Assembly (NCBI RefSeq): GCF_002157465.1
Contig: NZ_NHOC01000018.1
Span: 1 to 39,837 of the forward strand
DNA: 39,837 nucleotides
Direction: 5' to 3'
Origin: Butyricicoccus porcorum
Lineage (GTDB): Bacteria > Bacillota > Clostridia > Oscillospirales > Butyricicoccaceae
Shown: in pieces, positions 27,189-33,179 of the stretch
Layout of the letters: each line of letters starts with the position of its first letter
How positions within the stretch are numbered: the first letter of the stretch is position 1
Translations under genes and position numbers: made by a program
Notes under the pieces: model-generated
The model's database searches: none
The model's input: only the letters and a program-made list of their open reading frames with translations
What the model was told of the DNA's origin: nothing

Positions 27189-27284
27189 ATGAATCGTTTA
27201 TTCGATCAGATGGTTAGCAGGTATCATAAGACGCTGTGCAGCCGGAAAATAGAAGAGACGATAACTGCTTATTCCGGCAAGTAA
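27189..27284 (+). CDS. Array peptide 1 (31 residues)
   Basis: First gene of the array; GGAGGTGA with 9-nt spacing before the ATG at 27189. Reads MNRLFDQMVSRYHKTL and then CSRKIEETITAYSGK. It shares the LFD(Q)M-S-R opening pattern with the others but is the most divergent of the F-F-type members, has the array's only cysteine near its middle, and lacks the KKH ending. Basic, leaderless and with no membrane helix. A longer in-frame extension from TTG 27039 runs through the leader hairpins and is rejected. Function unknown. Confidence 0.6.
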   Translation: MNRLFDQMVSRYHKTLCSRKIEETITAYSGK

Positions 27285-27321
27285 GTCGCCTGCAAAAAAA
27301 GATAAAGGAGTTGAACCAATT

Positions 27322-27438
27322 ATGATTCGATGGTTTGATGAGTTGACAAGAGCACGCGTCATGGAACTGGCCAGGGAACACATGGTGGAGCTGCAAGGCG
27401 AAAACATTTCCGACGTGACCCGCGCAAAGAAGCACTGA
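27322..27438 (+). CDS. Array peptide 2 (38 residues, subfamily A)
   Basis: AAAGGAG with 11-nt spacing. Opens MIRWFDELTRARVMELAREH and closes ENISDVTRAKKH. The WFDEL-R-AR-ME core and the final KKH align with peptides 3-5; relative to them it has about eight extra residues in the middle (MVELQGEN region). Strong heptad-like charge alternation suggests one amphipathic helix. No export signal or recognisable domain. Confidence 0.65.
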   Translation: MIRWFDELTRARVMELAREHMVELQGENISDVTRAKKH

Positions 27439-27489
27439 GCTTCGATCACACAGAAATAACCCGATGGATAACATATAGGAGTGACAAAC

Positions 27490-27579
27490 ATGAAGTTCTT
27501 CTCTGAACTGGCAAGAGCACGCATGATGGAACTGGAAAACGAAAAGGTTTCCTACCTGGTTCATGCAAAGAAGCACTGA
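27490..27579 (+). CDS. Array peptide 3 (29 residues, subfamily A)
   Basis: ATG at 27490 with TAGGAG 8 nt upstream. Opens MKFFSELARARMMELENEKV and ends SYLVHAKKH. Identical in protein to peptide 4. The first 20 residues can form an amphipathic helix with Phe3, Phe4, Leu7, Met12, Met13 and Leu15 on one side and Lys/Arg/Glu on the other. No signal peptide, cysteine or known domain. The synonymous-only difference between the twin genes fits recent duplication with the protein unchanged. Confidence 0.7.
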   Translation: MKFFSELARARMMELENEKVSYLVHAKKH

Positions 27580-27630
27580 GCTTCGATCACACAGAAACAA
27601 CCCAATGGATAACATATAGGAGTGACAAAC

Positions 27631-27720
27631 ATGAAGTTCTTCTCTGAACTGGCAAGAGCACGCATGATGGAACTGGAAAACGAAAAGGTTTCCTACCTGG
27701 TTCATGCAAAGAAGCATTGA
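27631..27720 (+). CDS. Array peptide 4 (29 residues, identical to peptide 3)
   Basis: Second copy from the 141-bp duplication, with the same ribosome site at the same distance. The only coding change is CAC to CAT in the final His codon. Two identical neighbouring copies suggest selection for peptide dose, or simply recent unequal crossing-over. Confidence 0.7.
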   Translation: MKFFSELARARMMELENEKVSYLVHAKKH

Positions 27721-27771
27721 GCTTCGATCACACAGAAATAACCCGATGGATAACATATAGGAGTGACAAAA

Positions 27772-27867
27772 ATGAAGTTCTTCTCTGAACTGATCCGCGC
27801 ACGCATGATGGCAATGGAAAATGAAAGAGTTTCCTGCATGGCTCATGTCCGCGCAAACAAGCACTGA
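27772..27867 (+). CDS. Array peptide 5 (31 residues, subfamily A)
   Basis: Preceded by the third spacer copy. Opens MKFFSELIRARMMAMENERV and ends SCMAHVRANKH. Compared with peptides 3 and 4 it changes Ala8 to Ile, Glu14-Leu15 to Ala-Met, Lys19 to Arg, and carries a two-residue insertion before the conserved K-H end. The changes keep charge and hydrophobic character, which suggests a constrained peptide rather than random frame. Confidence 0.68.
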   Translation: MKFFSELIRARMMAMENERVSCMAHVRANKH

Positions 27868-27902
27868 CAATTACAACAACTGACATCTGAGGTGAAACTG
27901 CC

Positions 27903-28025
27903 CTGTGGTTTGACAAAATGAGCAAGAGCGCAATTCTCGGTATGAGAATGCTGACTGATGGATACGTATCGCGTCAGGAATTCGATGATATGATTCACGA
28001 ACATCGCGCTCAGTACAAGATCTGA
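27903..28025 (+). CDS. Array peptide 6 (40 residues from CTG, or 35 from ATG 27918; subfamily B)
   Basis: Homology with peptides 7 and 8 extends upstream of the ATG at 27918 to a CTG at 27903 (LWFDKMSKSAILGMRM aligned with the MKFFDN... members), and GAGGTGA lies exactly 7 nt before that CTG, while the ATG has no site. A start codon changed from ATG to CTG is therefore the simplest reading. The second half DGYVSRQEFDDMIHEHR is strongly conserved in the subfamily and recalls the SHOCT motif (hydrophobics, D-G-hydrophobic-S/T-x-x-E-F). Ends AQYKI. Confidence 0.6.
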   Translation: MWFDKMSKSAILGMRMLTDGYVSRQEFDDMIHEHRAQYKI

Positions 28026-28069
28026 TCTTATTCACACACAAGTGATTGATAACAAAGGAACGATGACGT

Positions 28070-28207
28070 ATGAAGTTTTTTGATAACGTTGACAAAACAA
28101 TGATGCTCAGCGTGATGCTCGGCACAAGAATGATGAATGGTGAATATGTATCGCGTCAGGAATTCGGCGATATGGTTCGCGCACATCGCACACAGAATCA
28201 CATTTGA
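28070..28207 (+). CDS. Array peptide 7 (45 residues, subfamily B)
   Basis: ATG at 28070 with AAAGGA about 10 nt upstream; an ATG at 28063 opens a frame of only six codons. Opens MKFFDNVDKTMMLSVMLGTR, then GEYVSRQEFGDMVRAHR and TQNHI. It has four extra residues in the middle compared with peptide 8. The opening matches subfamily A (MKFF plus an acidic residue), the second half matches peptide 6, linking the two subfamilies to a common origin. Confidence 0.66.
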   Translation: MKFFDNVDKTMMLSVMLGTRMMNGEYVSRQEFGDMVRAHRTQNHI

Positions 28208-28251
28208 TTGCATTCACACCCAACTGATTGACAACGAAGGAGCAATGACAT

Positions 28252-28377
28252 ATGAAGTTTTTTGATAATGTTGACAGAACGATGATGCTTGGCATGCGTA
28301 TGATGTACGGCGGAAGCGTTACCCGCGCTGAGTTCAACGATATGATGAACGAGCGCCGCGCACACAGCGAGCACTGA
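28252..28377 (+). CDS. Array peptide 8 (41 residues, subfamily B)
   Basis: AAGGAG with 9-nt spacing before the ATG at 28252. Opens MKFFDNVDRTMMLGMRMM, then GGSVTRAEFNDMMNERR and ends AHSEH. Its 44-bp upstream spacer resembles the 44-bp spacer of peptide 7, so 7 and 8 form a second, older tandem pair. Very Met-rich (eight Met in 41). No export signal. Confidence 0.66.
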   Translation: MKFFDNVDRTMMLGMRMMYGGSVTRAEFNDMMNERRAHSEH

Positions 28378-28451
28378 TTGCATTTGCCGGTCATCCATCC
28401 GGCAGACAAACCGCCTGTAAGACGTATAAAGACCCGGAAGAAGGGAATGCT

Positions 28452-28547
28452 ATGAAACGAACTGCAATGACCCGAATCCGATTCGCAGACCGGCACATTC
28501 CTGTGACCATTCGTTCTCAGGAATTCCCCGGAGCAAAAGGTCTGTAA
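28452..28547 (+). CDS. Array peptide 9 (31 residues, unrelated sequence)
   Basis: ATG at 28452 with AAGGGA about 6 nt upstream. Opens MKRTAMTRIRFADRHIPVTI and ends in EFPGAKGL. It lacks the FF-E/D motif and is very basic, more like the start of a beta-strand protein; it may be a remnant of another gene. Supported mainly by its ribosome site and placement in the same transcript. Confidence 0.45.
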   Translation: MKRTAMTRIRFADRHIPVTIRSQEFPGAKGL

Positions 28548-28571
28548 TCGTCCGAGAGGAGGACTGCCTGT

Positions 28572-28691
28572 ATGAAGGGCAGAGGATTTTTCAGCGAACT
28601 TGTCCGTGCAAGAATGCTGGGACTGGAGTGGGACCGGGTAGAAAGCCGGATCCGCCTTGAACGGAACGCACGGAAAAAATCAGATAAGTGA
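28572..28691 (+). CDS. Array peptide 10 (39 residues, subfamily A)
   Basis: GAGGAGG with good spacing before the ATG at 28572. Opens MKGRGFFSELVRARMLGLEW, so the FFSEL-x-RAR-M-x-x-L-E core recurs three residues later than in peptide 3. The tail DRVESRIRLERNARKKSDK is longer and very basic. As the last gene before the terminator it shows that the motif family spans the entire unit and is not only the local duplication. Confidence 0.66.
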   Translation: MKGRGFFSELVRARMLGLEWDRVESRIRLERNARKKSDK

Positions 28692-28710
28692 CCGCAAACA
28701 CAAATGGACG

Positions 28711-28757
28711 AAGCGGCGTTCCCAACCCCGGACAGGGGCGGCGGAACGCCGCTTTTG
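28711..28757 (+). terminator. Strong terminator of the small-peptide array
   Basis: Perfect 12-bp stem AAGCGGCGTTCC/GGAACGCCGCTT with an inner CCCC/GGGG pair, followed by TTTG. It separates the array from the CPBP protease gene. Confidence 0.8.
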
Positions 28758-28777
28758 TGATATATTCGGGAAAAACC

Positions 28778-28806
28778 ATGACAGAATACGCTTCCTGTGG
28801 TATGAT
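28778..28806 (+). promoter_or_regulatory. Candidate promoter of the CPBP-tadA operon
   Basis: ATGACA, an exact 17-nt spacer and TATGAT. If used, transcription starts near 28813, at or just before an in-frame ATG at 28814. Confidence 0.5.
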
Positions 28807-29779
28807 GGTAGAAATGCAGGAAACGGAGGCGGCGAATATCAGCTGGAAAAAGGAAGAAATACGGCAGGTGCGCCGCAGTGCGGACCTCATCGGCATCGTG
28901 GAAATTGCCAGCATATTGATCAATTTGCTGCTGTATCCGATTGTCCGGCTGCTGCCGGTGTTGGAAGAGGGCAGTCTGGGCGCAGAGGTGTATGACCTGC
29001 TGCTGTACCTGATTGTATTTGCCATTCCGGTGACTGTGGCAGCGCGGTGGACCGGTATGGATGTGGATGATCTCATGGGACGTGGGAGACCGTCCCCGAC
29101 CGTCTACCTGATGACCATCGGGCTGACGCTTGGCTGGTCGTATACGGCGAGTTGGCTGGCTGGCGGCATGGAAGTGCTGCTGAATGGATTTGGACTCACT
29201 GAAGCGCAGGATGTTTTTGTCATGCCCGCAGGCGGTGCGGCGATGGCGGTGCGGTTTCTCTCGGTCGCCATCATCCCGCCCATTGTGGAGGAGCTGTGTT
29301 ATCGCGGCTTTTATCTGAGTACAGCGGTGCGTTCGATGGGCACCTGGGGTGCCATTGTACTGACATCATTTGCGTTTTGGCTGGCTCATTACAGCGTGGA
29401 AATCCTGCCGCTGGCATTCGGCTTCGGTCTCATCGGCGGTTATATTCGGCGGCGCTATGGCTCGCTGCTGCCGTCCATGTGCGGGCATTTTGCGGTGAAC
29501 AGCATTTATCTGCTTGTCAATGCCGGCTGGGAGATCGGAACGCGCGCCGGCACGGGAATTTCGCTTGTGGTTTCACTGGCCGAAATTTTGTTTGGCGCAA
29601 TCGGTGTGATGCTGTTTGTACGCGAAGGATGCCTGAAGGAGATCTGGGACGGCACATTTGGGCACCGTTCGGCGCTGACACCGCGTGAACAGGCACGGGC
29701 TGTGCTGACCAGCCTGCCTGCGCTGCTGGTGCTGCTGACAGCGGTTTATTTTATGGCAAAAAATCTGGAGGCACTGTGA
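28778..29779 (+). CDS. CPBP-family intramembrane metalloprotease (CAAX/Abi type)
   Basis: Up to 333 residues with about eight hydrophobic helices. Catalytic motifs counted from 28778: EELCYRG at 171-177 (the EExxxR motif), FWLAH ending in His204, and HFAVN at 237-241. Known relatives include prenyl-protein proteases and bacteriocin maturation or immunity proteins. The start is uncertain: ATG codons at 28778, 28802 and 28814 all lack a clear ribosome site, and the promoter-like sequence overlaps the first two, so 28814 (near-leaderless) or a GTG at 28868 with AAGGAAG upstream are serious alternatives. The position next to a peptide array invites, but does not prove, a functional link. Confidence 0.85.
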   Translation: MTEYASCGMMVEMQETEAANISWKKEEIRQVRRSADLIGIVEIASILINLLLYPIVRLLPVLEEGSLGAEVYDLLLYLIVFAIPVTVAARWTGMDVDDLMGRGRPSPTVYLMTIGLTLGWSYTASWLAGGMEVLLNGFGLTEAQDVFVMPAGGAAMAVRFLSVAIIPPIVEELCYRGFYLSTAVRSMGTWGAIVLTSFAFWLAHYSVEILPLAFGFGLIGGYIRRRYGSLLPSMCGHFAVNSIYLLVNAGWEIGTRAGTGISLVVSLAEILFGAIGVMLFVREGCLKEIWDGTFGHRSALTPREQARAVLTSLPALLVLLTAVYFMAKNLEAL

Positions 29780-29783
29780 CAGC

Positions 29784-30311
29784 ATGACAGAACAGGAAAA
29801 ATATATGAAGGCAGCACTCCGGCTGGCGAAAAAATCCGCAGAAGAGGGCGAGGTGCCGGTCGGCTGCGTCGTTGTCTGTGACGGAAAGATTGTCGGGCGC
29901 GGGCGCAACCGCCGGGAAACCAAAAAAACCGCGCTGTCCCATGCGGAAATCGAAGCCATTGGCAAGGCATGCAAAAAGCTGGGTGGCTGGCGGCTGCACC
30001 GCTGTGACCTGTATGTGACGCTGGAACCATGCCCGATGTGTGCGGGTGCAATCATCAATGCGCGCATCAAAACGGTCTATTACGGCGCAGATGACCCGAA
30101 GGCGGGTTCGTGCGGCAGTCTCATCAATCTGTTTGATGTGGCTTACAACCACAAGCCGGATATTGTGCGCGGACTGATGAAGGATGAATGCGCGGGTGTA
30201 CTGACGGACTTTTTCCGCGCGCTGCGCAAAAAACGCAAGGAAGAGCGCAGACTGCTGCGCGAGCAGAGTGGAGACGCGCTGCAAAATCCGGAGACGGAAG
30301 AGGTGAAATGA
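29784..30311 (+). CDS. tadA: tRNA-specific adenosine deaminase
   Basis: 175 residues, GGAGG about 12 nt upstream. Converts A34 to inosine in tRNA-Arg(ACG). Zinc-site motifs HAE at 53-55 (His ligand, Glu proton shuttle) and PCPMC at 82-86 are present, with the family's early VPVGCVVV strand and ALSHAEI. The C-terminal 20-25 residues are an added Arg/Lys/Glu-rich tail beyond the usual 150-155. It overlaps the next gene by ATGA, so these are probably translated together, and lies 4 bp after the CPBP gene. Confidence 0.95.
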   Translation: MTEQEKYMKAALRLAKKSAEEGEVPVGCVVVCDGKIVGRGRNRRETKKTALSHAEIEAIGKACKKLGGWRLHRCDLYVTLEPCPMCAGAIINARIKTVYYGADDPKAGSCGSLINLFDVAYNHKPDIVRGLMKDECAGVLTDFFRALRKKRKEERRLLREQSGDALQNPETEEVK

Positions 30312-30664
30312 TGAGCAGTGTCAGCATCAGACTACGCGGCAGCCATGCGGCTGGGATTGAGGCATTGGCCAATGTGTTGAAGGAGGAAATCAATGCCGAG
30401 CTGATTGCGGAAAGCTGGAGAAGCCTGCATGATGTGCGTGTGGTTTTGCTTTCATTTGAGCGGTATTTTTTTCGCAACGGAAGCTATGCGAGCCTTACGG
30501 TGTTGCTGACAGAGAGCCAAGACATGCAGACTGCGGATATTGTCGGCTCCGGCGGAGGGGAAGGCCTGTTCAATATCAGCTGGGGAGCCAATTCGGATTT
30601 CGCTGAGATGGCCGCAGAGTTGCTGCGCAAATATGGCTTTTGTGAAGAAAGTCAGTGGCCGTGA
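30308..30664 (+). CDS. Small conserved-type protein of unknown function (possible DUF6054 member)
   Basis: 118 residues. The ATG at 30308 overlaps the tadA stop, and a second ATG at 30311 is possible; GAGGTG precedes both. The sequence opens SSVSIRLRGSHAAGIEALANV, is alpha/beta with a long helix near 20-35 and strands VVLLSFERYFF and ASLTVLLTE, and ends in a helix SDFAEMAAELLRKYGF. I think it resembles DUF6054-type proteins, but this is from memory of the pattern and is uncertain. Cytoplasmic. The function is unknown; co-expression with tadA is likely. Confidence 0.65.
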   Translation: MMSSVSIRLRGSHAAGIEALANVLKEEINAELIAESWRSLHDVRVVLLSFERYFFRNGSYASLTVLLTESQDMQTADIVGSGGGEGLFNISWGANSDFAEMAAELLRKYGFCEESQWP

Positions 30665-30707
30665 CGGAGAAAATCTGTCCATCGGCGCGCACAGAATAAA
30701 CCGCAAT

Positions 30708-30744
30708 AAAAAAAGTCATGACCGGTCAGATCATGACTTTTTTT
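30708..30744. terminator. Bidirectional terminator
   Basis: Perfect 14-bp stem AAAAAAAGTCATGA/TCATGACTTTTTTT; serves the tadA operon on plus and the small membrane gene on minus. Confidence 0.9.
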
Positions 30745-30755
30745 GTCTGTATGGA

Positions 30756-31058
30756 TTACTGCATGACTGCGCCGCAGACGATTGCGCCCACCAGGCAGAC
30801 GACCGACAGAACGGAAAACAGCAGCTGATGGTGGAATTTCCGATCAGCCTTTTGCTTTGCCGCCGCGACATCGACAGCGTGTTTTTCGCCGTGGTTGAAC
30901 AGCTGCATGGCGCGTCCGTCGCGCTTGGCAATAGAATCATCGGACAGCTTGTCTGATTCGACGGCGAGCTGGTTCCAGTCGTGCGTCAGGCGGAAATACA
31001 TGCCGATGGCGCCGAATACCAGAAATCCGATGAGGAACAGAATCATGAGAGTTTTCAT
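30756..31058 (-). CDS. Two-helix membrane protein of unknown function
   Basis: 100 residues from the ATG at 31058, with GGAGG 9 nt upstream; the longer frame lacks a better site. Helix one is MKTLMILFLIGFLVFGAIGM, helix two LLFSVLSVVCLVGAIVCGAV, with a charged loop (SDDSIAKRDGRAMQLFNHGEKHAV) between that is probably cytoplasmic or exposed depending on topology. The pattern fits many small Firmicutes membrane proteins and no family was recognised. It lies directly after secG and may be read through from it. Confidence 0.7.
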   Translation of the reverse strand: MKTLMILFLIGFLVFGAIGMYFRLTHDWNQLAVESDKLSDDSIAKRDGRAMQLFNHGEKHAVDVAAAKQKADRKFHHQLLFSVLSVVCLVGAIVCGAVMQ

Positions 31059-31083
31059 TGCAATACCTCCGGTTTGGCACAAA

Positions 31084-31117
31084 AGACAAAGCGGATGGAA
31101 GGCATTCCATCCGCTTT
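31084..31117 (-). terminator. Intrinsic terminator after secG
   Basis: Perfect 13-bp stem AAAGCGGATGGAA/TTCCATCCGCTTT with a 4-nt loop; the minus-strand continuation is TTTGTCTTTTG. Confidence 0.85.
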
Positions 31118-31130
31118 CTGCCGCTGTTCC

Positions 31131-31364
31131 TCAGCCCAGCAGGACGAGGAACAGCGAATCAACTACAAATACAATTGCGAAAATCTTGGTCAGGTTCGCC
31201 AGAACCGCTTCAATACCGGTTGCCTTGTTGGAGCCAAAGAAGGTCTCCTGTCCGCCGCCGATTGCACCGGACATACCCTGACTCGGCGCCTTCTGCAACA
31301 GAATCGTGACGATCAGGAACAGGCAGGCAATAACCTGAATAATAGATAAAACAGTAACGACCAT
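31131..31364 (-). CDS. secG: Preprotein translocase subunit SecG
   Basis: 77 residues from the ATG at 31364 (GGAGG about 11 nt upstream); the longer frame reaching 31496 runs into the upstream spacer and lacks a site. Helix one VVTVLSIIQVIACLFLIVTI is followed by the conserved LLQKAPSQGMSGAIGGG and by helix two with IFAIVFVVDSLFLVLLG. SecG is the small stimulatory subunit of the SecYEG channel in the membrane. The QKAPSQG-type loop is typical of the family. Confidence 0.95.
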   Translation of the reverse strand: MVVTVLSIIQVIACLFLIVTILLQKAPSQGMSGAIGGGQETFFGSNKATGIEAVLANLTKIFAIVFVVDSLFLVLLG

Positions 31365-31517
31365 GAAAGAATCAACCTCCGAAAAAATGAAAACAGCGGC
31401 GTATTTCACGCCGAAATTCCCGATAAAATCAAACAGTGAGATTATCATAGCATACGCCGGACAGATTTTCAAGGGAGGATTGTCCATCCGGGACATACTT
31501 TTTGGAAAACAGGCGGA

Positions 31518-32045
31518 TTATTTTACCTTTCCAACGGTCAGCTTCACACGGTTGGCGAGTGCACGCCCATGCGCATTGACCCAGCAAGTGCCGTCGGACA
31601 GGTCGACCACGCACAACCGACCGCTGCACCAGCCATAGCCGTCCTCCGGACGCTTGCGTTTTTCCTCGTGCTTGTATTTTTTGATGGCTTTCTGTGTCGC
31701 GCGGTCAGGTGCGCCGGCAGTCAGCACCACCATGCTCAGCATGGAAAATCCATGGGAAGGTTCCGACCACGGCACATATCGCGCTGCCATGTCGTCGAGC
31801 ACCGCACAGTAGTCGCGCACAGTGGTCTCGTCCAGTGCTTCGCACACATCGAAATAGCAGAATTCATAGGAACGCACCGACTTGCCGTTTTTTAGAATCA
31901 GCGTGGAAGTGTCTTCGCAGACATACGACCCGAACAGCGGAAACCGGCGCGCACCGAATTCCGCGTTGGAGATCAGATGAAAATCGCGATTCATATCCGC
32001 CTGAAAGGCATCGAGATATGCTGCGGCGCGGGTATAGAGATCCAT
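31518..32045 (-). CDS. Hypothetical protein, operon partner of the nucleotidyltransferase
   Basis: 175 residues with GAGGAAGGG before the ATG. Alpha/beta character, with recognisable strands FPLFGSYVCEDTSTLIL and FCYFDVCEAL and the unusual KKYKHEEKRKRPEDGYGW basic segment near 120-137, then LCVVDLSDGTCWVNAHGR. No signal peptide or membrane helix. It follows the nucleotidyltransferase by 10 bp on the same strand and so is probably co-transcribed. No family was recognised. Confidence 0.72.
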   Translation of the reverse strand: MDLYTRAAAYLDAFQADMNRDFHLISNAEFGARRFPLFGSYVCEDTSTLILKNGKSVRSYEFCYFDVCEALDETTVRDYCAVLDDMAARYVPWSEPSHGFSMLSMVVLTAGAPDRATQKAIKKYKHEEKRKRPEDGYGWCSGRLCVVDLSDGTCWVNAHGRALANRVKLTVGKVK

Positions 32046-32055
32046 TGACCCTTCC

Positions 32056-32955
32056 TCACTCTGCCGGGTACAATCCGGCCTCGGTCATGCGGCGCAGCGC
32101 TTCGACGACGACCGGCTTGTCCTCCTGATAGGTGACGCCGTACCATTGTGCGGCAGTCTGTAAAACCTGTGCGGTCGCGCGTCCTGCCTGAATTAGGCTG
32201 TCAACCGCAAACGGGAGATAATATTCTCCCTTCATCGGGTTGTTCGGCAGCTCATTCTGTATAAAGGTCTTCAGGCCGGCATCCAGTTCGTCGAGGAACG
32301 ACGGGGTAAAGCCCCACATGTTCATGGAAACCAGCGTGCCCTCTGCGATTTCACCCGCCTCAGGGTCGGAAATGACGCCGTCCGCGCCGCGGGAGATGGC
32401 AGTGCGTTCGACGATGTCGGTCAGATATCCGTTTTCATCCGCCTCACAGATGCCGCGCGATACCGTGCCGTTTTCGGTCAGCGTGTTTTCAACGCGGTAG
32501 CCGACCATACAGTACCGGTATTTGTCGTCGTCCTTTGCGTCCTTTAAGTAGTCATACATGCACTGGAATGCCTCTGCACCGTAGAAATCGTCCGCGTTGA
32601 TGACGGCGAACGGCTCATTTACCACACCGCGGATGCAGTATACCGCGTGGCCGGTGCCCAGCGGCTTGATGCGGCCTTCCGGCATGGTGCAGCCCTCCGG
32701 CAGCTTGTCCGGGCTTTGGAATACATAGTCTACCTGCATGAGTGCTTCGGCGGCGTTGCCGATGCGCTCGCGGAAGGCATCCAGCAGTTCTTCCTTTATG
32801 ATAAACACAACGCGGCGGAAGCCGGCCTTCCAGGCGTCATAAATAGAATAATTCATAATGATCTGACCGTTCGGGCCGACCGGATCGATCTGCTTGAGAC
32901 CGCCGTAACGGGAGCCCATGCCAGCAGCCATAACGACGAGTACCGGATTTGCCAT
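32056..32955 (-). CDS. Sugar nucleotidyltransferase family protein
   Basis: 299 residues. The N-terminus MANPVLVVMAAGMGSRYGGLKQ is the nucleotide-binding signature of the NTP-transferase (GT-A like) family, with the related PLGTGHAVYCIRG and VINADDFYG (metal-binding Asp pair) further on. The C-terminal half is shorter than in bacterial UTP-glucose-1-phosphate uridylyltransferases, so the sugar is not clear; such genes often supply activated sugars or sugar-alcohols to the cell envelope. AAGGAGG lies 6-7 nt before the ATG. It is divergent from the LCP gene, and shares its intergenic region. Confidence 0.85.
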   Translation of the reverse strand: MANPVLVVMAAGMGSRYGGLKQIDPVGPNGQIIMNYSIYDAWKAGFRRVVFIIKEELLDAFRERIGNAAEALMQVDYVFQSPDKLPEGCTMPEGRIKPLGTGHAVYCIRGVVNEPFAVINADDFYGAEAFQCMYDYLKDAKDDDKYRYCMVGYRVENTLTENGTVSRGICEADENGYLTDIVERTAISRGADGVISDPEAGEIAEGTLVSMNMWGFTPSFLDELDAGLKTFIQNELPNNPMKGEYYLPFAVDSLIQAGRATAQVLQTAAQWYGVTYQEDKPVVVEALRRMTEAGLYPAE

Positions 32956-32973
32956 GGTAAATGTCCTCCTTGC

Positions 32974-32992
32974 ATGCCTGTGCAGCAGGCAT
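32974..32992 (-). promoter_or_regulatory. 5' UTR hairpin before the nucleotidyltransferase
   Basis: ATGCCTG/CAGGCAT stem with a 5-nt loop, close to the ribosome site; read on plus it is followed by TTTTTT and could also act as a terminator. Function uncertain. Confidence 0.4.
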
Positions 32993-33005
32993 TTTTTCTG
33001 CGTCT

Positions 33006-33034
33006 ATTATACGGGATTTTCGGCATTATTACAA
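33006..33034 (-). promoter_or_regulatory. Promoter of the nucleotidyltransferase operon
   Basis: On the minus strand, TTGTAA, a 17-nt spacer and TATAAT. Confidence 0.65.
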
Positions 33035-33104
33035 TAGTTGTCGGTTGTCGTTTACAAAAATGCGTCAAAATTGTGAAATTTTCTCGAAAATCGCCGTGTG
33101 CCGG

Positions 33105-33133
33105 TTGCATCCGGGCGCACAGGCGTGTATGAT
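33105..33133 (+). promoter_or_regulatory. Promoter of the LCP gene
   Basis: TTGCAT, a 17-nt spacer and TATGAT. Its -10 overlaps an in-frame ATG at 33129, which therefore cannot be the start. Confidence 0.65.
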
Positions 33134-33179
33134 TAAACTATATTATGATTTCCCGGAGCGGAAGAAAGGGAGTTCACCT

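Larger units (their letters stand above)
27439..27720 (+). repeat. 141-bp tandem duplication (two full units)
   Basis: Unit one at 27439-27579 and unit two at 27580-27720, each a 51-bp spacer plus a 90-bp gene. They differ at only three of 141 positions (two in the spacer, one silent change in the last codon). A third copy of the spacer at 27721-27771 matches unit one except for its last base and leads into the diverged peptide 5. Confidence 0.97.

Noticed and set aside
27439-27771. Regularly spaced repeats resembling a CRISPR array
   Set aside because: Units are 141 bp, contain coding genes, and lack the short-repeat/unique-spacer pattern; no cas genes.
27214-27870. Minus-strand frame of 218 codons with internal repeats opposite the peptide array
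   Set aside because: The repeats are simply the complement of the duplicated plus-strand units; ribosome sites and codon-conserving changes are on the plus strand.
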